Origin: Salinisphaera japonica YTM-1
Lineage (GTDB): Bacteria > Pseudomonadota > Gammaproteobacteria > Nevskiales > Salinisphaeraceae
Assembly: GCF_003788585.1 (NCBI RefSeq)
Contig: NZ_AYKG01000002.1
Location: 23,665 to 87,664, forward strand
Length of the DNA: 64,000 bases
Direction: 5' to 3'
The notes beneath the pieces are model-generated. The model did no database searches and was not told the DNA's origin. It worked only from the letters and a program-made list of their open reading frames with translations. Shown here in pieces: positions 36,982 to 43,748 of the stretch. The first letter of the stretch is position 1. Each line of letters begins with the position of its first letter. Both the position numbers and the translations under genes were made by a program.

Positions 36982-37127
36982 CGCGTCTTCAGGGCGGGGC
37001 GTAATTCCCCACCGGTGGTATGGCCGTCAAGGCCGAGCCCACGAGCGCTTTTGCATCCTTGCAAAAGGTCAGCAGATCTGGTGAAAGGCCAGAGCCGACG
37101 GTTACAGTCCGGATGAAAGAAGACGCG
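36982..37127 (+). promoter_or_regulatory. FMN riboswitch (RFN element)
   Basis: All conserved blocks are present in order: TCTTCAGGGCGGGG, AATTCCCCACCGGTGGTA, GAGCCCACGAGCG, GGTCAGCAGATCTGGTGA, AAGGCCAGAGCCGACGGT, TACAGTCCGGATGAAAGAAG. The outer stem CGCGTCTT/AAGACGCG closes the six-helix junction. It lies 81 bases upstream of ribB, so FMN should repress riboflavin synthesis here. The stretch 37128-37208 has no T-run hairpin that I can see, so control is more likely at translation initiation. Confidence 0.97.
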
Positions 37128-37208
37128 AGAAGGCGAGACCGCGCGGCTCATGCACGCTCGTTTTCACGCTGTGCCCTGAAACGTTGACTCAACAATCGAG
37201 GACGTTTC

Positions 37209-37853
37209 ATGTCGGATCATCCGCATCACGATTTTTCTGATTTCCCGCGTATCGCTGCGGCGGTGGCGGCTTATCGTACCGGCCAGCCGGTACTGCTGCT
37301 CGACGACTCGGACCGCGAAAACGAAGCCGATATCGTCGCGGCAGCCGAAAACCTCTCGCTGGACACCATGGTCAAGATGATCCGCGATGGCTCGGGTATC
37401 GTCTGTGTCTGTTTTCTGCCCGACGATGTCGATGCGCTGGGCCTGCGCCAGATGGTCGAGAACAATCAGAGCAAGAACCACACCGGCTTTACCGTGAGCA
37501 TCGAGGCCGCCACGGGCGTGACCACGGGCGTGTCCGCTGCCGATCGACTGGTCACGATCGAGTCGGCGATGGGCGCGCTGGACGGCACGGCGGAGATCGT
37601 CAGCCCCGGGCATATCTTCCCGCTCCGCGCGAGCCGCAACGGCGTGCTGGATCGACGCGGTCATACCGAAGGTTCGATCGATATCGCGCGTCTGGCCGGG
37701 ATGCGCCCGGCTGCCGTGTTGTGCGAGTTGATGAATCCCGACGGCACGATGGCCGGCAACGCCGCCATTCAGGCGTACGCCCAACGCCATGGCATGCCGG
37801 TGCTCACCATCGACGAACTGGCACGCTATCGCATGACGCTGACACCGGCATGA
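37209..37853 (+). CDS. ribB: 3,4-dihydroxy-2-butanone-4-phosphate synthase
   Basis: Makes the four-carbon unit of riboflavin from ribulose 5-phosphate. The 214-residue product has [16 protein letters not shown] at 32-47, GSGIVCVCF near 61, the loop [21 protein letters not shown] and [16 protein letters not shown] near 150. It is the monofunctional RibB length without the RibA (GTP cyclohydrolase) half found in many bacteria. GAGGA precedes the ATG. It stands alone under the FMN riboswitch. Confidence 0.96.
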   Translation: MSDHPHHDFSDFPRIAAAVAAYRTGQPVLLLDDSDRENEADIVAAAENLSLDTMVKMIRDGSGIVCVCFLPDDVDALGLRQMVENNQSKNHTGFTVSIEAATGVTTGVSAADRLVTIESAMGALDGTAEIVSPGHIFPLRASRNGVLDRRGHTEGSIDIARLAGMRPAAVLCELMNPDGTMAGNAAIQAYAQRHGMPVLTIDELARYRMTLTPA

Positions 37854-37911
37854 GTCGTGTCGCCGATGCACCGCGCGTGACGTATCTTGCGGGCCCCGTT
37901 ATCATCGCGTG

Positions 37912-38712
37912 ATGACGAAAGCAGCCCCCGATGCCGACGACAACGAAGCGATCGTCCATCCCGAGTTCTCTATCGACGAGCTCGCGCGCAAGACGGGTTC
38001 GACCGTACGCAATATCCGCGCCTATCAGGATCGAGGCCTGTTGCCACCGCCCGAACGACGCGGGCGCAAGGGGATCTACAACGATGCCCATCTGTCGCGC
38101 CTGCGTATCATCAATCGGCTGTTGGAGCGCGGTTATACGCTTTCCAATATCGGCGAGCTGATCGAGTCGTGGGAGCGCGGTAACGATATCGGCTCGCTGC
38201 TGGGCCTGGAAACGGCCGTGGCCAGCCCCTGGTCGGACGAACTGCCCGACTACGTGACCATGCCGCAGCTGCTCAAGATGTTTCGCGGCAACTTCTCTCG
38301 GCGGGCTTTGTCCAAGGCCATCGAGCTGGATGTGCTGCGCCCGGAAGGCATGCGTTTCCGCGTGCCCAGCCCGCGCATGCTCCGGGCCGGTGCCGAGCTC
38401 GTCGGCGCCGGTATTCCGCTGGAAGACATGCTCGACGTGGTCTCGCACCTGCGCGCTAACGTTGAGCAGGCCTCGGATGCGATGGTGCGGCTGGTCGCGC
38501 GTCATGTCTTTGATCAATACGGCGAAGGCCAGCTGCCGCCAAGCAATGAGCTGCCCGAACTGGCAGATCTGGTCTGGCGGCTTCGCCCGCTGGTCGAGAT
38601 GGCTGTGCTGCCCGAGGTGGCCCGCGCGATGTCCAAGGCTGCCGATCAGCACCTGGGTGATCGCCTGGCCATGATCATGGAACATCTCCACGACGACCCC
38701 GAGCGCGTCTAG
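37912..38712 (+). CDS. MerR-family regulator with an apparent second HTH-like half
   Basis: A 266-residue regulator. Residues about 19-90 are a clear MerR domain (FSIDELARKTGSTVRNIRAY, then GLLPPPERRGRKGIY). From about 108 a second region has the same order of features in degenerate form: SRRALSKAIELDVLRPEG, then RFRVPSPRMLRAGAELVGAG and IPLEDMLDVVSHL. No effector-domain cysteines are visible, so it is not an evident metal or redox sensor. The ATG at 37912 is preceded in frame by a GTG at 37909. It precedes the alpha/beta hydrolase gene and may control it. Confidence 0.85.
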   Translation: MTKAAPDADDNEAIVHPEFSIDELARKTGSTVRNIRAYQDRGLLPPPERRGRKGIYNDAHLSRLRIINRLLERGYTLSNIGELIESWERGNDIGSLLGLETAVASPWSDELPDYVTMPQLLKMFRGNFSRRALSKAIELDVLRPEGMRFRVPSPRMLRAGAELVGAGIPLEDMLDVVSHLRANVEQASDAMVRLVARHVFDQYGEGQLPPSNELPELADLVWRLRPLVEMAVLPEVARAMSKAADQHLGDRLAMIMEHLHDDPERV

Positions 38713-38740
38713 GCTACGACGGTACTGTCCTCGGTAAACC

Positions 38741-38752
38741 GGGGACGTCCCC
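38741..38752. repeat. GGGGACGTCCCC palindrome
   Basis: A perfect 12-base palindrome in the MerR-hydrolase gap, 29 bases after the merR stop. It could be part of a terminator or a binding site; no T-tract follows. Confidence 0.35.
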
Positions 38753-38836
38753 CTACCCCACAGAAAGCTCATATCGGCCGGAATACGCAGCCGATGCAGT
38801 CGACTTGCGGGCACTCATTATATGTGACACCGTTCA

Positions 38837-38851
38837 GTGTAAATATTACAC
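38837..38851. promoter_or_regulatory. GTGTAA-ATA-TTACAC inverted repeat (possible operator)
   Basis: A perfect 15-base inverted repeat with six-base arms in the promoter zone of the following hydrolase gene, within an AT-rich stretch. A related TGTAATT/AATTACA site lies before the TetR gene at 46277. Function inferred. Confidence 0.5.
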
Positions 38852-38913
38852 CGATTCAAGTGATGTCGAGCCGTGCCACGTCTTTGATGCATGCCGAGCG
38901 TTGCCCGGATGCA

Positions 38914-39807
38914 ATGATCAATAGCGATGACGTGCGTCTGGCGGTTTATCACGAGGGCAACCGCCACGGACCGACGCTCGTGTTCGTTCACGGTTATCCC
39001 GACACCGCACAAGTCTGGGATCGCTTGGTCGCCGAGCTGGGCGTCGATTATCACTGTGTTCGCTACGACGTTCGTGGCGCGGGCCGCTCGGACACGCCCA
39101 CACGCACGAGCGCCTACCGGCTGTCGTGTCTCGAGGGTGATCTGGCGGCGGTGATCGGCTGGGCCTGCCCGAATGGCGAGCGCGTGCACCTCATCGGCCA
39201 CGACTGGGGCTCGATACAAAGTTGGGAGGCCGCCACCGACCCGGCCATGCGCGACCGGCTGGCCAGCTACACCAGCATATCCGGCCCGTGTCTGGATCAT
39301 ATCGGCCAGAACCTGCGCGCGCAGTGGCGCGATAACCGGCGTGCACTGGCCCGACAGGCCCGGCGCTCCTGGTATATCGCTTTTTTCCAGATACCCGGCT
39401 TGGCCGAGTTCGGCTGGTCACGTCTCATGGCGCCGCGCTGGCCGGCCACGCTGGCCCGTCTGGAAGGCCAGGCCCTGCCGGTTGCCGCCACCTGGGCCGA
39501 AGACGGCCGGGCCGGTATCCGTTTGTATCGAGCCAATATGTGGCCTCGCCTGGCGCATCCGCGTGAACGGTTCGCGGTCGTACCAGTGCATCTGATCGTG
39601 GCCCGGCGTGATCCGTTCGTCGGTCAGGGCCTGGCACGGCGCGCCCTCGACTGGGCCGACTCGATCACCGTGACCGAGCTGGATGCCCGGCACTGGGTCA
39701 TCGAGACCCACGCACCTGCCGTGGCCGAGCGAATACGCCAGCACATCACCGCCCTCGAAGCTCCTGACACGCAACGCCGGCGCACGCCGCACGAGACGGC
39801 CTCATGA
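38914..39807 (+). CDS. Alpha/beta hydrolase with aspartate nucleophile (epoxide hydrolase-like)
   Basis: A 297-residue hydrolase. The oxyanion motif is HGYPDT and the nucleophile elbow is GHDWGS with Asp near 97, as in epoxide hydrolases and haloalkane dehalogenases. A second acid lies in IVARRDPFV near 230 and the catalytic histidine in DARHWVIETH near 260. I start at the ATG at 38914 because the product then begins INSDDVRLAVYHEG, which is the family pattern; earlier in-frame ATGs at 38887 and 38794 would add 9 or 40 residues and overlap the palindromic promoter region. Same strand as the di-iron-like protein 73 bases downstream. Confidence 0.82.
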   Translation: MINSDDVRLAVYHEGNRHGPTLVFVHGYPDTAQVWDRLVAELGVDYHCVRYDVRGAGRSDTPTRTSAYRLSCLEGDLAAVIGWACPNGERVHLIGHDWGSIQSWEAATDPAMRDRLASYTSISGPCLDHIGQNLRAQWRDNRRALARQARRSWYIAFFQIPGLAEFGWSRLMAPRWPATLARLEGQALPVAATWAEDGRAGIRLYRANMWPRLAHPRERFAVVPVHLIVARRDPFVGQGLARRALDWADSITVTELDARHWVIETHAPAVAERIRQHITALEAPDTQRRRTPHETAS

Positions 39808-39880
39808 GGTCGTCGCTACTCACCTGGCAGAAGACACGCGGTCATCGTGCTGTCTATTGCACCCGCACCGGAGATCGATC

Positions 39881-40783
39881 ATGACGACGACCCAAGACCC
39901 CGGCAGTTCTCACGCCTCGCCCCCACACAGTGAAACGTTGCAGGTCATGCCCGAGCGGCGCGACCTGCATTTTCTGCCACCGGCTGATCGCATCAGCGAC
40001 TGGCACGTGGCCGGACCCAACGTGACCCAGTTCATGAACGCGCTATCGCTGCTGTTTCCGGCCGGCGAGCGCATGTTCATCGATGCGGTACGCGCCTATC
40101 GCGACGAGATTCCCGATCCGGACCTGAAGAAGGCCGCCACCGCTTTCATCGGTCAGGAGGCCATGCACTCGCGCGAGCATATCGAATACAACGAACTGAT
40201 GGCCGAGGCCGGCCTGCCGGCGCACAAGCTGGATGCCTTTGCCTGGGGCCTGCTGGATATCATCAAGAACAATACGCCCAGATCCACGCCGCTGGCCGCC
40301 ACGATCGCGCTCGAGCATTACACCGCCCTCATGGGCGACATGCTGTTGCGCCATCCCGAACAGCTGGCCGGCTCACAGGTCGATTACGAGCGCATGTGGC
40401 GCTGGCATGCGCTGGAGGAAGTCGAACACAAGGCCGTGGCCTACGACGTCTACGAAAAATGCATCGGCCGCGGTCCGCGTAACTGGCTCGAGCGCAGCGG
40501 TGCCATGATCGCGGCCACGGGTCTGTTCTGGCCCATCGTCGTGTCGTTCTATTGGCAGATGAGCCGGGCCGACCCGGCATGCCGGGCCGAGGGCTGGCGC
40601 GGCCATCTCAAGGTGCTGGACTTCACCATCGGCCGCCAAGGCTATATCCGGCGGCTGGTGCCGGAGTTTCTGAGCTACTTCAAATACAGCTTTCATCCCT
40701 GGCAACAGAACAACGCCCATCTATTGGCCGAGCTGGACGCGCTCGTGGACGATGCCGAGGCCGCTTACGCGACCCATCATTGA
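39881..40783 (+). CDS. Predicted metal-dependent hydrolase (PF10118 family)
   Basis: A 300-residue soluble protein of a family with no established reaction. The helical core has ferritin-like metal motifs: GQEAMHSREHIEYNE near 87-101 and ALEEVEHKAVAYDVY near 175-190, both of ExxH type. It begins with a polar 35-residue arm, then VMPERRDLHFLPP. GGAG lies nine bases before the ATG at 39881, which decides this start. It is probably co-transcribed with the epoxide hydrolase-like gene and converges with a TetR gene. Homologues often neighbour SDR and hydrolase genes of lipid metabolism, as here. Confidence 0.85.
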   Translation: MTTTQDPGSSHASPPHSETLQVMPERRDLHFLPPADRISDWHVAGPNVTQFMNALSLLFPAGERMFIDAVRAYRDEIPDPDLKKAATAFIGQEAMHSREHIEYNELMAEAGLPAHKLDAFAWGLLDIIKNNTPRSTPLAATIALEHYTALMGDMLLRHPEQLAGSQVDYERMWRWHALEEVEHKAVAYDVYEKCIGRGPRNWLERSGAMIAATGLFWPIVVSFYWQMSRADPACRAEGWRGHLKVLDFTIGRQGYIRRLVPEFLSYFKYSFHPWQQNNAHLLAELDALVDDAEAAYATHH

Positions 40784-40796
40784 GACGCGTGAGATA

Positions 40797-41492
40797 TTAA
40801 TCCGTTGACCGGGCACGGCCTCGTTCGTGCCCGGCCGGCTCGACCATCGAAAACGCCATCGCCCGGTAGAGCGCCAATGCAGAGTTGACCACGGCATCGA
40901 TGGTTTCGCGATAGCCGTTGAGGTTCCAGTACATTGCGATATGAATGGTCGAGCCCACCAGCCCCATCGACAATAACCGCGGTGTCGTGCCTTGCGCGCT
41001 CACCACCGACTGATCGAACAGGCGCGCGGTGAGATCTTCGGTGAGCTGGGCGAATTTCAGGGTGGTCGCACGATAGGTGCGATCGATACCCGCACTGATG
41101 CCAAATATCTCGATCAGCACGATACGGGCCACTCGGGGGCGCGCCATGTGGGTGAAATAGACCCGCAGCGCGGCCTCCGACATCGCCTCGGCCTCGGCCG
41201 GCGCCTGTTCGACGGCATCGCGCATCTCGGTCTCGATTGCGCCAACCAGCGTCTTGTACACCGTGGCGAACAAGGCTTCGCTGTTGGTGAACGACTCATA
41301 GAAGTAACGTTCGGTCAGCCCGGCCTGGCGACAGATCGCTTTGACGGTCGCCCCGCGAAACCCGTGATCACCAAATATGACCACCCCGGCCTCGATCAAG
41401 GCCTCGCGCCGTTGCGCGCGACGCTCGCCGAGCGTACGACCGGCGTAGTCACGCCCGCCGGCTTGCCGGGCATCAGAAGACATATCGCTCAT
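40797..41492 (-). CDS. TetR-family regulator
   Basis: A 231-residue regulator. The DNA-binding domain is at about 20-68 (RREALIEAGVVIFGDHGFRG and LTERYFYESFTNSEALFATV). The C-terminal part is the ligand domain. The ATG at 41492 (MSDMSSD) is chosen because an earlier in-frame ATG at 41534 would lie inside the operator pair. Divergent from the SDR gene; very likely represses it and itself. Confidence 0.9.
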   Translation of the reverse strand: MSDMSSDARQAGGRDYAGRTLGERRAQRREALIEAGVVIFGDHGFRGATVKAICRQAGLTERYFYESFTNSEALFATVYKTLVGAIETEMRDAVEQAPAEAEAMSEAALRVYFTHMARPRVARIVLIEIFGISAGIDRTYRATTLKFAQLTEDLTARLFDQSVVSAQGTTPRLLSMGLVGSTIHIAMYWNLNGYRETIDAVVNSALALYRAMAFSMVEPAGHERGRARSTD

Positions 41493-41502
41493 AGCCCTAT
41501 TC

Positions 41503-41547
41503 TGACATGAAACATTGTCAAACCAATCTGACAACGGGTATTGTCAG
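41503..41547. promoter_or_regulatory. Twin TGACA/TGTCA operators between TetR and SDR genes
   Basis: Site 1 is TGACA-N8-TGTCA at 41503-41520. Site 2 is CTGACAA-CGGGTA-TTGTCAG at 41528-41547, with perfect seven-base arms. Their centres are 26 bases apart. The location between divergent genes fits autoregulation by the TetR protein. Confidence 0.75.
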
Positions 41548-41588
41548 AATTACTCGATTAGCCAACCGCGCTTCAGGGCGCTAAGACA

Positions 41589-42395
41589 ATGAACAATCTC
41601 AAAGAACGCGTCGTGGTCATCACCGGCGCGGGGTCCGGCATCGGCGCCTCCCTGGCCCGGCAGGCCGCCGAACAAGGCGCGCGCCTGGCGCTGTGTGATG
41701 TCAACGACGCCGGGCTGGTTGATACAAAAACCGCCTGTGGCAATGCCGATGTCCTGACGGAACACGTGGACGTATCCGACCGCGCCGCCATGAACGCGTT
41801 TCGTGATCACGTCATCGAGCGTTTCGGCCAGGTTGACTTGGTGATCAACAACGCCGGCGTGGCGCATATGCAGATGCTGGCCGATGCCTCCTACGAGGAT
41901 TTCGAGTGGATCATGGGCATCAATTTCTGGGGCGTGGTATATGGCACCAAAGCGTTCCTGGCCGATCTCGCCGAGCGCCCCGAGGCCGCGCTGGTCAATG
42001 TCTCGAGCGTATTCGGCCTGGTTTCCGTGCCCTCACAAGGCACGTACAACGCCTCGAAGTTCGCCGTTCGCGGCTTTACCGAAGCGCTACGCATCGAAAT
42101 GGCGAGTTCCAGCGTGCATGTCATGTGCGTGCATCCGGGCGGCATCAAGACAGCCATCGCCCACTCGGCGCGCTTTTATACCGATCATCGCGGGCACCGG
42201 AACCAAGAAAAACTGGCCGACAACTTTAAGAACAAGATGGCCCGCACCACGCCGGACGACGCGGCAAGAAAGATCTATAGCGATCTGGCCAAGAACAAAG
42301 GCCGTTGCCTGATCGGAACCGATGCCAAGCTCATCTCGCTGATTTCTCGCTTGATGCCGGTCAATTATTGGCGGGTGCTTGGCAAGCTGACTTGA
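41589..42395 (+). CDS. Short-chain dehydrogenase/reductase
   Basis: A 268-residue classical SDR. It has TGAGSGIGASLARQ near 12-25, NNAGVAHMQM near 86-95, the active-site serine in VNVSSVFG near 138 and YNASK with tyrosine and lysine near 153 and 157. The C-terminal end (LISLISRLMPVNYWRVLGKL) is hydrophobic, which suggests membrane association and a lipophilic substrate such as a fatty alcohol or aldehyde. It is controlled by the divergent TetR. Confidence 0.88.
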   Translation: MNNLKERVVVITGAGSGIGASLARQAAEQGARLALCDVNDAGLVDTKTACGNADVLTEHVDVSDRAAMNAFRDHVIERFGQVDLVINNAGVAHMQMLADASYEDFEWIMGINFWGVVYGTKAFLADLAERPEAALVNVSSVFGLVSVPSQGTYNASKFAVRGFTEALRIEMASSSVHVMCVHPGGIKTAIAHSARFYTDHRGHRNQEKLADNFKNKMARTTPDDAARKIYSDLAKNKGRCLIGTDAKLISLISRLMPVNYWRVLGKLT

Positions 42396-42420
42396 GCAGC
42401 GCCTGTGAATAGGCCCCGCA

Positions 42421-42438
42421 GCCGGGCCGCCGCCCGGC
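42421..42438. terminator. GC-rich hairpin between convergent SDR and GFA genes
   Basis: GCCGGGC and GCCCGGC are perfect seven-base arms around CGCC. No T-tract on either side. Probably a transcript-end hairpin. Confidence 0.4.
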
Positions 42439-42464
42439 CGCGAAGGCTCGCCTGATATCAGACT

Positions 42465-42944
42465 TCAGCCCGGCCGTATATCGCTTTCGGCGAACGCCGC
42501 GATCAACCGCTCCGGCGCCTCGACGTTGCCCGGCAACGAGAACGCCGTCGATAGCCGGGCCCAGGGCCGGGCGCTGGCCGTGAATATCTCGGCGATCGGG
42601 CGCACCCAGTCACGCGCATCCAGCGACGAGGACCGCAGGATGAGCGTGTCCGGCGTGTTGTCCTTGGCCGTGTACAGCCAAGTGCCGCAGGCCCGGCAGC
42701 TGTATTGCCGACTGATCACCCCCGAATCCGCGGTCTTGGCGTATTCGGCCAGATCACAGTCGGCCCAGACCACGCCCTTGGCCGGCAACAACATGCCGAT
42801 CGCGAACGCGCTCGCCGAAAGCTGCTGACAATCGGTGCAGTGACAGGCGAATATGAACTTCGGTGCTTCGTCCACGCGATAACGCGCCAACCCACAGTGA
42901 CAACCGCCTGCCCAGGGCAGGCCAAACGCATCAGCCGGTTCCAT
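42465..42944 (-). CDS. GFA/CENP-V family zinc protein
   Basis: A 159-residue protein with the zinc ligands of the family named for glutathione-dependent formaldehyde-activating enzyme: GGCHCG (Cys 15 and 17), CHCTDCQ (Cys 34, 36, 39) and YSCRACGTW (Cys 83 and 86). Most members bind zinc and have no proven formaldehyde role. It ends with a short helix (ERLIAAFAESDIRPG). Twelve bases separate its start from the stop of the upstream thioredoxin-like gene, so the two are likely co-transcribed. Confidence 0.87.
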   Translation of the reverse strand: MEPADAFGLPWAGGCHCGLARYRVDEAPKFIFACHCTDCQQLSASAFAIGMLLPAKGVVWADCDLAEYAKTADSGVISRQYSCRACGTWLYTAKDNTPDTLILRSSSLDARDWVRPIAEIFTASARPWARLSTAFSLPGNVEAPERLIAAFAESDIRPG

Positions 42945-42956
42945 CGTGTTGTCTCT

Positions 42957-43520
42957 CTATGCTGCTTTCCATTTGATCGAACAGCCCTGGCTGGGCACCT
43001 GGGCCTCTTCGGGAATCGGATCCCCCTCGAGCACGGCATCCAGCGAGGCCCGCAGATCGGCACCGGTCACCGGCTCGCCGTTCTTCGGGCGCGAGCCATC
43101 GAACTGGCCACGATAGGCACAGCGGCCCTTGGCATCAAACAAGAAGAAATCCGGCGTGCAGACCGCGTTGTAGGCCTTGGCGACGTCCTGGCTTTCATCG
43201 TAGAGATAGGGAAAGATGAAATTGCTGGCCTCGGCGAACTCGGCCATCGCCTCCGGCCCGTCTTCCGGGCGCTCGGAGACATCGTTGGATGAAATAGCCA
43301 CGAAGCCGATGCCCTTCGGGTCGTACTCGGCGGCCACGCCGGCGATCTCGCGGGCGATATGGATGACGTAGGGACAATGGTTACAGATGAACATCACCAA
43401 CGTGCCGTTCTCGCCGGCCACATCGGCAAACGTCTTGGTCTTGCCGGACACGGTATCGGGCAAGGAGAAATCGGGTGCGGCCGTGCCGAGCGGCATCATG
43501 GCGGAGTCTTTCAAAGACAT
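42957..43520 (-). CDS. Thioredoxin-like (AhpC/TSA-type) protein
   Basis: A 187-residue protein of thioredoxin fold. It has the redox motif CNHCPYV with cysteines 46 and 49, a preceding TAAPDFSLPDTVSGKT, and the cis-proline region VCTPDFFLFDAKGRCAYRG near 120. No signal peptide, so it should be cytoplasmic. The family is annotated as thioredoxin or peroxiredoxin-like; which reaction it performs is not known to me. It lies upstream of the GFA gene. Confidence 0.87.
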   Translation of the reverse strand: MSLKDSAMMPLGTAAPDFSLPDTVSGKTKTFADVAGENGTLVMFICNHCPYVIHIAREIAGVAAEYDPKGIGFVAISSNDVSERPEDGPEAMAEFAEASNFIFPYLYDESQDVAKAYNAVCTPDFFLFDAKGRCAYRGQFDGSRPKNGEPVTGADLRASLDAVLEGDPIPEEAQVPSQGCSIKWKAA

Positions 43521-43748
43521 ACGAGTCTGATAATCGTTGAGACAGTTACTCAGTTTATCGGGCTAAGGCCGCCGCGCCCAACTACGCGCGACTCAGCAGG
43601 CATGCTGGCCGAGCCAGCGGCGGCCACCATCATGTGATCAGGCACGCGCCATAGGTTTGAAGCCCGGGCCGCCCTGACAGGCATGGATCCGGTGCGCCAG
43701 TGAACGACACATGGCACCGCCACAACATAGGCCGACAGATCGAGTCGG

